DNA from: CAWCBG01 sp963793845 | GTDB lineage: Bacteria; Acidobacteriota; Terriglobia; Terriglobales; Acidobacteriaceae | Length of the DNA: 64,000 nt | Reading direction: 5' to 3' | NCBI GenBank assembly: GCA_963793845.1 | Contig: CAWCBG010000004.1 | Span: forward strand, 372,001 to 436,000 | Shown here: positions 44,297-52,902 of the stretch, in pieces | Layout: each line of letters opens with the position of its first letter | Numbering within the stretch: position 1 is the stretch's first letter | Translations under genes and position numbers: made by a program | The notes under the pieces: generated by a model | Told to the model about the DNA's origin: nothing | Database searches by the model: none | Seen by the model: only the letters and a program-made list of their open reading frames with translations

Positions 44297-44427
44297 TGCC
44301 GGCAGGAACAGTGGTGAATCGCGGCAACTCCATGCTGGCTTTGGTTCCTCGCTGTAATCGTTCTTCTCTCCTATCAGTTTGCTCATCGCTGTCGTCTGGC
44401 GGAGTGTTGCTTCCGCGTCGCGCCCTC

Positions 44428-45855
44428 TTATTTGAATGTGACCGCCTTCAGGTAGCGATAGTGGAAGTCCACGCCTTGATAGAACGCTTCGCTTCTCACC
44501 CGCTCGTCTCGTCCATGCGCGCGCACGTCGTCGAGATCGATCGCTATGCCACACACGCCATAGGTCGGCAAGCCTGCGCGGTTGGTGTAGATTCCGTCTG
44601 ACGCGCCGACACCCATCGTCGGGATCACCGGAATGCCGGGCCACATTTCGCCTGAAACTTTCTCCAGCGGCTTCATCACGTCAGGTCGTAGCGGAACCGG
44701 CGGCAGCGATCCCGACTTGGGAGCAGTGTCAGTGATCTCGCCGCTGTTGTTAACGTAGCGGACCGTGACGTCGGGATCGGCGACGATCTTCACCAGTTCC
44801 TGGCGCACTTCCTCGCGCGAGTGTCCGGGCAGAATGCGGCAGTTCACGTTGGCGGTGGCGCGCTGCGGCAGCGCATTGTTGGCATGACCAGCATCGAGCC
44901 GCGTCGCTACGCAGGTCGTGCGCATGGTCGCGTTATAGAGAGGATCAAGCGACAGCCGCGCGATCGCCGCTTTGTCGGGCGGATTCTTCACGATAGCTTT
45001 CATGTCGGCCGCTGTCTGACCCTTCTCGATCGTCGCCATGCGAGAGAAGAAGGCGCGAGTCACGTCGTTCAGCTCGAACGGGAAGCCATACTTCTGCAGG
45101 CGCGCCAGCGCATCGGCGAGATGATAGATCGCATTGTCGGGCACCGGCTCAGAGCTGTGACCGCCCTGATTCGTCACCTGGAGCTGATAATCGCCATACA
45201 GCTTCTCGCTGGCATCCATCGAAACCAGCACGGGCTTTCCATCGCGGCTGTCGACGCCGCCCGCGTCGATGTTCAGCACGAACTCGGCATCGATGAGTTC
45301 ACGATGGTTCTGTAGCAGCCAATCGACGCCGTTCGACTTGCCGCCTTCTTCATCCGCAGTCAACGCGAGGATGACATCGCGATCCGGCTTGTAGCCCTCG
45401 CGCTTGAAGCGGATCAGCGTTGTCACCAGAATGGCATCGCCTTCCTTGATGTCCTGCGTGCCGCGGCCATAGAAGTAACCGTCGTTCTCAACGAACTGAA
45501 AAGGATCGGTCGTCCAATCCTCGCGTCTGGCTTCAACGACGTCGAGATGACCGATCAGCAGAATCGGCTTCTTCGCGCCGGTTCCATGCAGCCGCGCAAC
45601 CAGGTTCTTCTTGCGATCGTTCGGTCCAAGCACTTGGATGTCGCTGTCGGCGAATCCGGCGTCACGCAGGCGCTGCGCCATCGCTTCTGCGGCGGTCGTC
45701 ACATTGCCGACGGAATCCGTGGTGTTGATCTCGATCAACTGCTTCAAAATGTCGTGCGAGAGTTGGCGGGTTGCGTCGTCGATTTGCGCCTGCAGTGCGG
45801 CGGCGGACAGCAGGAACAAAAAAATTACGCAGAGGGACAGAGACCTGATTTTCAA
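44428..45855 (-). CDS. Secreted M20 family metallopeptidase
   Basis: 475 residues with a signal peptide ending ALQA|QI. Two metal-binding boxes are clear: LLIGHLDVVEA (about residue 100) and ALTADEEGGKSNG (about residue 165), plus the lid domain with QGGHSS. It resembles exported carboxypeptidase/dipeptidase-type M20 enzymes of Acidobacteriota. Expected role: periplasmic or external peptide or amide hydrolysis. Confidence 0.85.
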   Translation of the reverse strand: MKIRSLSLCVIFLFLLSAAALQAQIDDATRQLSHDILKQLIEINTTDSVGNVTTAAEAMAQRLRDAGFADSDIQVLGPNDRKKNLVARLHGTGAKKPILLIGHLDVVEARREDWTTDPFQFVENDGYFYGRGTQDIKEGDAILVTTLIRFKREGYKPDRDVILALTADEEGGKSNGVDWLLQNHRELIDAEFVLNIDAGGVDSRDGKPVLVSMDASEKLYGDYQLQVTNQGGHSSEPVPDNAIYHLADALARLQKYGFPFELNDVTRAFFSRMATIEKGQTAADMKAIVKNPPDKAAIARLSLDPLYNATMRTTCVATRLDAGHANNALPQRATANVNCRILPGHSREEVRQELVKIVADPDVTVRYVNNSGEITDTAPKSGSLPPVPLRPDVMKPLEKVSGEMWPGIPVIPTMGVGASDGIYTNRAGLPTYGVCGIAIDLDDVRAHGRDERVRSEAFYQGVDFHYRYLKAVTFK

Positions 45856-45979
45856 AGATTGTCTCCGGTGCTTTCGGAATTCCCCACGTTGGGTGAGCGT
45901 GTGAAGAGACTAACAAACGTCCCTGCGGAAAGCCACGCGCGCGGTTGCGAAGTCCTGCACCATTGTAAAATGCACGCGC

Positions 45980-46561
45980 ATGAGACACGTTCCAAGATTG
46001 CCGGCGATCCAAATTCTGCTGATCGCGCTCGCCAGCGTTATGGTTACGCTCATCGCGATCGCCGAGGTGACCTTGAAACCACGCATCGTTGAGCTGCCAT
46101 CGTTCACCGTCCTGGGTATCGCGGTCCGCACCAATAACGCGAAGGAAGCTTCGCCCGATGGCATCATCGGCCAGCAGTGGCAGCGCTTCATGAGCGAGCA
46201 ACTCATGGGCAAAATTCCCGGCAAGCTCTCGCCCGACATCTACGCCGTCTACACCGACTACGCCAGCGACGCCAACGGAGACTACACCTATATCCTGGGC
46301 GCGAAAGTCCAAACCGCTCACGATGGTCTCTATCCGGCCGGCATGGTGGAGAAGATCGTCCCCGCAGGCCGATACGCGGTCTTCGCCAGCGAACGCGGTC
46401 CGGTTGCCAAAGTCGTGGTCGAGACTTGGAAGCAGATCTGGTCCTACTTCCAGTCCGGCGAGCATGGCAAGCGCGCGTACCTGTCCGATTTTGAGCTCCA
46501 TGATCAGCGTGCCGCCGATCCCAACAACGCCCAGGTGGACATCTATATTGGCCTGAAGTAA
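45980..46561 (+). CDS. Membrane-anchored GyrI-like/AraC-effector-binding-domain protein
   Basis: 193 residues. One N-terminal hydrophobic helix (IQILLIALASVMVTLIAIA), then an effector-binding fold like GyrI and the integron Cass2 protein: FTVLGIAVRTNNAKEASP, YAVYTDYASDANGDYTYILGAKV (quoted in part as YAVYTDYASD), MVEKIVPAGRYAVFASERG. These domains bind small hydrophobic or cationic molecules. The membrane tether instead of a DNA-binding domain is unusual. The M20 gene is divergent from it. Confidence 0.7.
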   Translation: MRHVPRLPAIQILLIALASVMVTLIAIAEVTLKPRIVELPSFTVLGIAVRTNNAKEASPDGIIGQQWQRFMSEQLMGKIPGKLSPDIYAVYTDYASDANGDYTYILGAKVQTAHDGLYPAGMVEKIVPAGRYAVFASERGPVAKVVVETWKQIWSYFQSGEHGKRAYLSDFELHDQRAADPNNAQVDIYIGLK

Positions 46562-46712
46562 TCGGGTTAAGTCGCCGGGACTGTTAACCAGAGTGCAATC
46601 AAACCACCGTCGTCAGCGGGTTGCCGGCTTCGGGGCGAATGTTATCATCTACTAACACCCCCTCCCCCTACCCCTATTCCTTAAAATCAGTTACTTGGCG
46701 AAAAAATCCTCG

Positions 46713-46767
46713 CAAAATATTCAATCGAAAGAAGTTAAAGGTCAAAATATTCATTCCATTGGACTTA
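46713..46767 (+). repeat. CAAAATATT / GGACTTA repeat, locus B
   Basis: CAAAATATT at 46713-46721 and 46743-46751. The second is followed after nine bases by GGACTTA (46761-46767), the first by a degenerate GAAGTTA at the same offset (46731). Again a C-rich tract (about 46661-46676) lies upstream. It is in the 464-base gap 46562-47025, which has no gene. Confidence 0.75.
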
Positions 46768-47025
46768 GGGGAGAGAAAATCGAACTTCTAGCCGGTCTCC
46801 GGAATTCCTTGTTGGCGGATCGATAATCTTCTTAACGCCAAAAATTTTCAAAGAACGCGTTCCCGCGACGCGGGCTTTGGACACAGCACGCCCAACATAG
46901 CAGTGTAGGTTCGTGGCAGAAGCTGTCAAGTTACCAAAGTGCAGGCAGGGGGTGCCGAGAGCCTGCCGTCGTCGTGCCGATTAGAGGAAGATTGACACTC
47001 GTTTCGCCGGAGATAGAATCTGCCC

Positions 47026-47856
47026 ATGAAGAGTGTGCGCTGCGTTGAGCCTGGACTGGTGGAAGGGGAAGCCGACTACAAATGCCTGGTCGACATTGAC
47101 GATGAGGTCATCTTCCCTCACGTTGATGTGTGCATGGCGATTGGCTTTGTGCTCTCCGACGGGCGCCTGGTTGGAGGCCATGTGCCAGGCGAGTGGGACT
47201 TCTATAGTCAGTACGATCCAAAAGGAAATGCCAATCGCGTCTTGACGGCGATGAACCAGTTGCGGAAAGAGAGCAAGGTGCAGACGCTGGTCACTCTGGG
47301 CGACGCTAACTGGTCAGAGGTGGTGGAATACCTTCGCTCCCAGGTCAATCCGGAACATCATCTGGATGTCACCAAGGACGTCGAGGGAGGAGTCGATCTG
47401 CGTATCTTCGGAAGCCGCAAGGACTGCATGGGCCATGCGACACGCACTGGTCAACTCCTGCTCAACAAGAATCTCGGGTACGTTCTCTACCGCCAGCACG
47501 TTTCGTTGACGTTCAGGGTTTCTGAGCTGATCAAGAAGTGCTACTCGATCCAGCGATGGTTCGAGAAGACGGCCAGCAAAAGCATTCTGGAAAATTGCGA
47601 GCAGGCTTTTCGCGACAAAATTAAGGACGAGCAGATCAAGGCTACGTTCGAGGCAATCTACAAACTGCACGGCGATTGCACCGGCTTCGATCTGGCGGCG
47701 CCGGACGCGATGGAGAGCGCCGTGGTCTTCAAGTTTGCCGACGCGGCCAAGCTCAACGCGCGCATCAAGATCGCTCCGCGAACAGGGGTCAGCAAGACAG
47801 CCGGCGCGCGCTACGACATCGCCGATCTTTCGTTCACCGACCATCCCTGGACATAG
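47026..47856 (+). CDS. Hypothetical protein, conserved-looking, no family recognised
   Basis: 276 residues, no signal peptide or membrane helix. Coherent codon use suggests a real gene. Short runs such as VDIDDEVIFPHVDVCMAIGFVLSDG, and FGSRKDCMGHATRTGQLLLNKN (seen as GHATRTGQLL) look structured, with Cys and His scattered. No motif I can assign. ATG 47026 has GGAG about 13 bases upstream, a little far. Confidence 0.5.
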   Translation: MKSVRCVEPGLVEGEADYKCLVDIDDEVIFPHVDVCMAIGFVLSDGRLVGGHVPGEWDFYSQYDPKGNANRVLTAMNQLRKESKVQTLVTLGDANWSEVVEYLRSQVNPEHHLDVTKDVEGGVDLRIFGSRKDCMGHATRTGQLLLNKNLGYVLYRQHVSLTFRVSELIKKCYSIQRWFEKTASKSILENCEQAFRDKIKDEQIKATFEAIYKLHGDCTGFDLAAPDAMESAVVFKFADAAKLNARIKIAPRTGVSKTAGARYDIADLSFTDHPWT

Positions 47857-47987
47857 CGGCTGGCTCCTTCCTTCGGTCCGGCACGGTGTTGTAGGTCGTC
47901 AATCAAGCGGCAATTTCCTTCACTGGAACTCTCGTCCCATCTCTGTCAGCACGAATGAGCTATAGCATTATTTTTTGAATAAAACTA

Positions 47988-48016
47988 TTGACACTAGTAT
48001 CCAGCGGGCATACGCT
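47988..48016 (+). promoter_or_regulatory. Sigma-70 promoter with AT-rich upstream element
   Basis: Perfect TTGACA (47988-47993), 17 bases, then TACGCT (48011-48016, weak -10). An AT-rich stretch just upstream (TATAGCATTATTTTTTG) may be an UP element. It lies about 75 bases before the small membrane-protein gene. Confidence 0.5.
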
Positions 48017-48090
48017 GCGGGGCCATAGAGTCGCCGGTGTGATTTTTTGGCGGCAAAGAGTGGTTCTAAGTCCGCAAAAGGAGGCATCGC

Positions 48091-48345
48091 ATGCTTGAAG
48101 TCATCCCCGTCGCAATAGGTTTACTGCTTGGGTTGGCGACACACAGCGTTGCGTCTCCGTTGCGCCGCAGTGTGAGCGTACTAGGCTTGAGCCTCGCGGG
48201 AGCGGTACTGGCTGCTCTGGTCAGCGCCGAATTCCTGCGTAGTTGGACGTATGTCATTTTTGATTTCGCGCAAGTTGCCCTGGTCGCGTTTGCAACCGGT
48301 AGCGTCTGGCGCCTTAGAAACAAAGTTGAACGAAAACTCGTCTAA
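48091..48345 (+). CDS. Small hypothetical membrane protein
   Basis: 84 residues with about three hydrophobic segments (VIPVAIGLLLGLATHSV, LGLSLAGAVLAALVSA, FDFAQVALVAFATGSVW) and a basic tail. AAAAGGAGG ten bases before ATG. No family recognised. Confidence 0.6.
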   Translation: MLEVIPVAIGLLLGLATHSVASPLRRSVSVLGLSLAGAVLAALVSAEFLRSWTYVIFDFAQVALVAFATGSVWRLRNKVERKLV

Positions 48346-48480
48346 GCGGGCAAGGGGCGAGTCTGGCGTCTCCGGGCAAAAAAAATGGCCATGAGCGCAA
48401 GCCTTCGTATCTGCCAGGAAGCACAGCCCCGGGCGTTGATACCAATATCACCCAATTTGAGTTGAGAAAAGGAGTCGAAT

Positions 48481-49209
48481 ATGCCAGAGAGCCAGAACGC
48501 GAGTTTTGTTTTTCAAGGAACAGTTCAGCGGCTCAAGGCGACTACGGTTAAGCAGGTACCCGTCGATGAGCGCACGGCCATCGTGCGCGTAGACGAGGTC
48601 CTGCAGGCGCCCGAGGCGTTGCAGCATTTCAAAGGTCAGCGAATCACCGTCCAGTTAGGCGGCGACAAGCCCGTCAGGAAGGGACAGAAAGCGGTGTTTC
48701 ATACCAACGCCTGGCTATTTGGCGATGGTCTGGCGGTGCAGTCGTTGGACCATACTGCCCCGGCTGCGGCAACTGCCAAGGCTGGCGTCGCAGACCCGGC
48801 GGAAGCCTTCAAGGAGCAGAAATTGAAACAGCACGTTGACGATGCAGACCTTGTCGTGACGGGACGAGTAGTGAGCGTCAGTGTTCCTCCCGATGCGCCG
48901 CGCGCGATGGTGGAGGGATCCTCAACCCAGGGACAGATCATCGGCGAGCATGATCCTGGATGGCAGATAGCCACCGTGGCCATCGATTCCGTCGACAAGG
49001 GTCAACACGCCGGCAAGACGGTGGATGTGCGGTTTGCCAGCAGCACCGATGTGAGGTGGTTCGACTCTCCGAAGTTCCATCCCGGACAAGAAGGACATTT
49101 TCTGCTTCACAAAGAGGCGCCCGCCGGCGAGGCACGTGCGTTCGCGGCAGCCGGTAGCGACGCCGGAGATTACGTTGTTCTTCATTCCACGGATTTCCAG
49201 CCGATGTAA
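48481..49209 (+). CDS. Hypothetical protein with two repeated beta domains
   Basis: 242 residues, no signal peptide. Two similar halves are visible: FVFQGTVQRL ... AIVRVDEVLQ ... FKGQRITVQL ... KGQKAVFHT, and VVTGRVVSV ... ATVAIDSVDK ... AGKTVDVRFA ... PGQEGHFLLH. This suggests an internal duplication of a beta-barrel or sandwich. AAAGGAG precedes ATG 48481. The next gene (propeller) starts 49 bases later, so the two may be one operon. Confidence 0.6.
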   Translation: MPESQNASFVFQGTVQRLKATTVKQVPVDERTAIVRVDEVLQAPEALQHFKGQRITVQLGGDKPVRKGQKAVFHTNAWLFGDGLAVQSLDHTAPAAATAKAGVADPAEAFKEQKLKQHVDDADLVVTGRVVSVSVPPDAPRAMVEGSSTQGQIIGEHDPGWQIATVAIDSVDKGQHAGKTVDVRFASSTDVRWFDSPKFHPGQEGHFLLHKEAPAGEARAFAAAGSDAGDYVVLHSTDFQPM

Positions 49210-49257
49210 GAGCCGAAGTAGAGACCTCGTTCGTTGGTAGAGATTGAGGAGGCACCG

Positions 49258-50733
49258 ATGGCGACGAAAAAATCCAGCAAGAAATCTCCCCGGCCACGCG
49301 CGGCCAAGAAGGCCGCCGCAGGGAAGGTCGGATTAGGAGTGACCAGCGCGTTCGTCATTAACATGGTCCCTAATTCGTTGAGTGGAGAAACCGCGCAGGA
49401 TAGCGAACCACATCTGACCGTCAATCCGGCCGATCCCAAGAAGATCGTTGGGACCGCGTTCACGCCCAACCCCGGCGGCGGCTCTTTCGGCCCACTCTAC
49501 GTTACGATCGACGGCGGCAACAGCTGGATGTTGAATCCTATCGTGCCCAGCGGACCGGGCAGTTCGACGGGCACATTCGATATCACCACATCGTTCGGCG
49601 GCGATGGAAAGGAGTTGTACGGCGGTATCCTCAGAGCGCCCACCGGCAACCTGGAGTTTCTCCGCACCAGCACGTTTGCAGCTCCAACGCCCATGGCGGT
49701 GCTGGCTTCGCGTCCCAACGCTGACCAACCCTTTACTCATGCCACCACAGTTACAAGCGGTCCGGACTTGGGCAAGGATCGTGTGTACATCGGTGACAAC
49801 GACTTCAGCGCCTCCCCAAAGACCGCCACCGTTGACGAGACGTTGAACGGAAAGGCTGCCGCACCGGCCTTCACTTCGGCGCGAATCGAGAAACGCACGA
49901 CGGCCGGCCAGGACGGTCCACAGAGCCGTCCTGTGACTCATGCCGACGGCACGGTCTATTCGGCTTTTTACCGGTGGCGCGCTATGACGGGCAGCTTCCC
50001 GGCGAATACTCTGGTGATCACCTCCGCCGATGTGGTGGTGGTGCGCGACGACAAGTGGGGCACGGGTACGCCACCGTTCACTTCCCTCCTCGATCCCGGC
50101 GATGGTCTTCCCGGGATGAGGGTGGTGCAAGGCGTCAGTCTGCCTTTCATGCAGCATGGCACGGCGGCGACCGGGCAACAGCGCATCGGAGGATCGATTT
50201 CGACGGCGGTTCACCCGGCATCCAGTTCGGTCGTGTGGCTGGCGTGGGGCGACGCACAGAAGGGCAGTTTCTTGACCTTGCATGTGCGATGGTCCAAAGA
50301 TCGCGGGAAAACCTGGTCGAAAGACGTGCTGGTCGTCAAGAACGCCTGCAACGCGGCATTGGCTATCACGCAAACCAAGGTGATAGGTCTGCTGTGCCAG
50401 GAACTGGTAGGCGGCATAACCTGGGTTACGAGCCTGTACACCAGCAAGAACAATGGCACGACGTGGAGCAGAACGGTGATTTGTCAGGCACCCGCGGGTA
50501 CCCCCGCAAAGACGTTCGATCCATACCTTGGCGATTACGACCACATGGTTGCCGTGGGTGGCGATTTTTACGGGATCTTCAGCGCCAACAATACTCCCGA
50601 CATGGGCCACTTTCCGCTGGGCGTCAAGTATCAGCGCAACGCGAACTTTACTACCAAGACGTTGCTCAACATCGACAAGAAGACACCCGTGCGAGTGTCG
50701 ATTGACCCATTCTTTTTCAAGATCACACCATAG
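49258..50733 (+). CDS. Sialidase/BNR-like beta-propeller protein with basic N-terminal tail
   Basis: About 491 residues. A Lys/Ala-rich start (MATKKSSKKSPRPRAAKKAAAG) without a hydrophobic signal is followed by propeller-like sequence: SEPHLTVNPADPKKIVGTAF, ITIDGGNSW-like VTIDGGNSW, SKDRGKTWSKD, and TSKNNGTTWSR, i.e. Asp-box (S-x-D-x-G-x-T-W) repeats. These mark BNR propellers found in sialidases and many non-enzymatic surface proteins. GAGGAGG before ATG 49258 decides the start. Confidence 0.72.
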   Translation: MATKKSSKKSPRPRAAKKAAAGKVGLGVTSAFVINMVPNSLSGETAQDSEPHLTVNPADPKKIVGTAFTPNPGGGSFGPLYVTIDGGNSWMLNPIVPSGPGSSTGTFDITTSFGGDGKELYGGILRAPTGNLEFLRTSTFAAPTPMAVLASRPNADQPFTHATTVTSGPDLGKDRVYIGDNDFSASPKTATVDETLNGKAAAPAFTSARIEKRTTAGQDGPQSRPVTHADGTVYSAFYRWRAMTGSFPANTLVITSADVVVVRDDKWGTGTPPFTSLLDPGDGLPGMRVVQGVSLPFMQHGTAATGQQRIGGSISTAVHPASSSVVWLAWGDAQKGSFLTLHVRWSKDRGKTWSKDVLVVKNACNAALAITQTKVIGLLCQELVGGITWVTSLYTSKNNGTTWSRTVICQAPAGTPAKTFDPYLGDYDHMVAVGGDFYGIFSANNTPDMGHFPLGVKYQRNANFTTKTLLNIDKKTPVRVSIDPFFFKITP

Positions 50734-50864
50734 CTGACGCTGATTCTCCAGCGCGTCGTAATGCGGGCCGGGCAAAGAAGGCTGATCAGTCGGTGGCAGC
50801 AGTTTCTTTGTCCTTATCCGGCTTTCGTCCTGTACCATAGCGAATCTGTGCACACGGGAAAACT

Positions 50865-51557
50865 ATGCCGCTGAGTCTGGATTCGCGCTTCTGTGGGAAT
50901 GTCTACATCATCACGTGCAAGGGCCGCATTGTTGCCGGCGAGGAATCCAAGGCGCTGGAGGCTGCGCTTGACCTGGGCTTGCGGGAGTTCACCCGGTTGG
51001 TGCTGCATGTCGGCGAGGTGGATCGTCTGGACAGCTCAGGAATGGGGCTGCTGGTGCGCTACGCTGCGAGCACCAGAAATCGCGGCGGCGACATCCGGCT
51101 GGCTGCTCCCCCGCCATTCCTTATCACCCTGCTGAAGGTGACCCGGCTTGCCACCGTGTTGCAGATTCATCCCACGGAGGAGGACGCCATCCTGTCGTTT
51201 CTGAGGGAGCGCTCAGCGCAGCAAATACAGGACAAAACGGGGCAGCGGGTGCTGGTTCTGGATCGGTCGGCGGATCTGTGCGCGTTCGTCAGAACTGTCC
51301 TGACGCAACATGGCTTCGACGTGAAGTCGACCAGCCATCTCCACGACGCCCGGATCCTGCTGCAGGTCGACAACGTGGACTACATCCTGCTTGGTCCCGA
51401 CACATCGCAGTTCTCTCCTGAGACGGCCATGGGATCGCTGCAATCGCTGGCGCCGAAGGCGTCGGCCCTGCACCTGGCTCCAGATTTCAAGTTCCGCGAC
51501 GCGCATGATGCGACGGAGTCGTTGCTGCAGATGTTCCGTGCGGCCAACCCTTCGTAG
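50865..51557 (+). CDS. STAS-domain protein with degenerate receiver-like second half
   Basis: 230 residues. The first ~110 residues are a STAS anti-sigma-antagonist fold with the phosphorylatable Ser in VDRLDSSGMGLLVRYA (SxxSG motif). Residues ~125-225 look like a receiver domain in outline (VLVLDRSADLCAFVRTVLTQHGFDV, YILLGPDTSQF) but lack the usual acidic triad. No kinase or phosphatase gene is adjacent. Role in partner-switching signalling is inferred. Confidence 0.7.
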   Translation: MPLSLDSRFCGNVYIITCKGRIVAGEESKALEAALDLGLREFTRLVLHVGEVDRLDSSGMGLLVRYAASTRNRGGDIRLAAPPPFLITLLKVTRLATVLQIHPTEEDAILSFLRERSAQQIQDKTGQRVLVLDRSADLCAFVRTVLTQHGFDVKSTSHLHDARILLQVDNVDYILLGPDTSQFSPETAMGSLQSLAPKASALHLAPDFKFRDAHDATESLLQMFRAANPS

Positions 51558-51754
51558 AGCCCGGGTCATACAGAGGACGCCATACCACGAATTACTTGCC
51601 AGTAATTATGAAAAGTAGCTCAAAATGACCAGGGGGTCGCCACGATTTCATAATTAGCTTGCGTGAAACAGTTCTGAAGGAACATAATTCCCCCACTCGG
51701 CCCCAGCGTCATTTCCCCCCCCTTAAATCAAAAAATACGGGAAAGGAATTGCGA

Positions 51755-52807
51755 ATGAGACGTCCATCGTTTCTTGCATCGATCGCTTCCTGCGCGGTTG
51801 GATTACTTGTTTTAGTAGCGTCCGCACAGGCTAGCCTGACTCTGACTCAAGCCGGAATAGATGATGGCTTTACCCTCACAACCTTCGTAAGTGGATACAA
51901 CGCTCAATATGGTCCGCTGGCGCAAGGAATAGCTCCCGATGGCAATGTGATCACGGGGAGCCTGCTTAACCAACAAATCTACGTCTTCAAAGACGTCAAC
52001 AACCAGACACTGGGCGATGCGGTGAACTCGGTGCCGTACACCTGTGAAACCGGCAACTGCAATTTCGCCATGACGACGGCGGGCGGCCAAGTCTATGGAG
52101 CACAGGCGCAGGGTGGAGTCTACTACCACTTTGCCAGCAACGGTACCTTTACTCCTATACCCAACCTGCAGGCGGACGGCTTGTTTGGTTGGCTCGGAAT
52201 GTGGGGTGATCCAGCCAACGGAGATATCATCGCGGCCAGCACTAAGGGTTTGGTGGAGATCAATCCAATAGCCGGAACCTTTAGAGTGATTGATGCGGGG
52301 CTGTTCCCGGATGGGGTGTCGGTGTCCCCCAACGGCAGCATCGCGTATGTGGAGAACGGTGGGACCATCCAGTCCTACAGAATTTCCGACGGGAGCTTGA
52401 TTGACACCTTCAACACCGGCCACTCTCCGGACGGCACCGGTGTCATAACAGGCGGGATTTTCAACGGAGATGTCATTGTCAATGACAACGATGGCACGGT
52501 AGGCCTTCTGGATCCCACAACCGGACAGTTCGTCATTATCGCCAACGGGGGTACGCGCGGCGATTTTGTTTCGCTCGATACCACCAATGGCACCCTGTTC
52601 CTGTCGCAAAACGAACAGGTGGTTCGTCTGACCTGCGGGTTGAACTGCTCGTTCGGCACGACCCCGGAACCAGGCACGTTGTCATTGCTTGGAACGGGCG
52701 TGGTCGCGGCCGGCGCAGCAGGCGCATGGCCCTCCACACTCGGAGGCTTGAGCCTGGCGACTGGCCTGGCGGCGTTTCGGCGGCGAATGCTCCGAATCCG
52801 AGGCTAG
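51755..52807 (+). CDS. PEP-CTERM surface protein with NHL-like repeats
   Basis: 350 residues. Signal peptide ends ASAQA|SL. The body has SMP-30/NHL-like strands (GIAPDGNVITGSL, GVSVSPNGSIAYVENG, DNDGTVGLLDPTTG). The tail TTPEPGTLSLLGTGVVAAG is PEP-CTERM, but the hydrophobic end is long, seemingly with a second segment (GGLSLATGLAAFRRRM). ATG 51755 has AAAGGAA upstream. It ends before a strong hairpin. Confidence 0.8.
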   Translation: MRRPSFLASIASCAVGLLVLVASAQASLTLTQAGIDDGFTLTTFVSGYNAQYGPLAQGIAPDGNVITGSLLNQQIYVFKDVNNQTLGDAVNSVPYTCETGNCNFAMTTAGGQVYGAQAQGGVYYHFASNGTFTPIPNLQADGLFGWLGMWGDPANGDIIAASTKGLVEINPIAGTFRVIDAGLFPDGVSVSPNGSIAYVENGGTIQSYRISDGSLIDTFNTGHSPDGTGVITGGIFNGDVIVNDNDGTVGLLDPTTGQFVIIANGGTRGDFVSLDTTNGTLFLSQNEQVVRLTCGLNCSFGTTPEPGTLSLLGTGVVAAGAAGAWPSTLGGLSLATGLAAFRRRMLRIRG

Positions 52808-52830
52808 AATTTCAACCAGAATCAAGAATG

Positions 52831-52859
52831 CCCACCCAAGCAGACAAAGCTTGGGTGGG
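52831..52859. terminator. Bidirectional hairpin between convergent genes
   Basis: Perfect 11-base stem CCCACCCAAGC (52831-52841) / GCTTGGGTGGG (52849-52859), 7-base loop. It is 24 bases after the PEP-CTERM stop and 44 bases from the stop of the converging gene. No T-run. Confidence 0.7.
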
Positions 52860-52902
52860 ACCCTGACGCATTGGTTGAGAATCGGTGCCCTTGACGGCCC
52901 CT

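Noticed and set aside
43316..44644. A 442-codon minus-strand frame over the second ketoreductase
   Set aside because: It crosses both the SDR gene and the end of the M20 gene and has no family-like segment.
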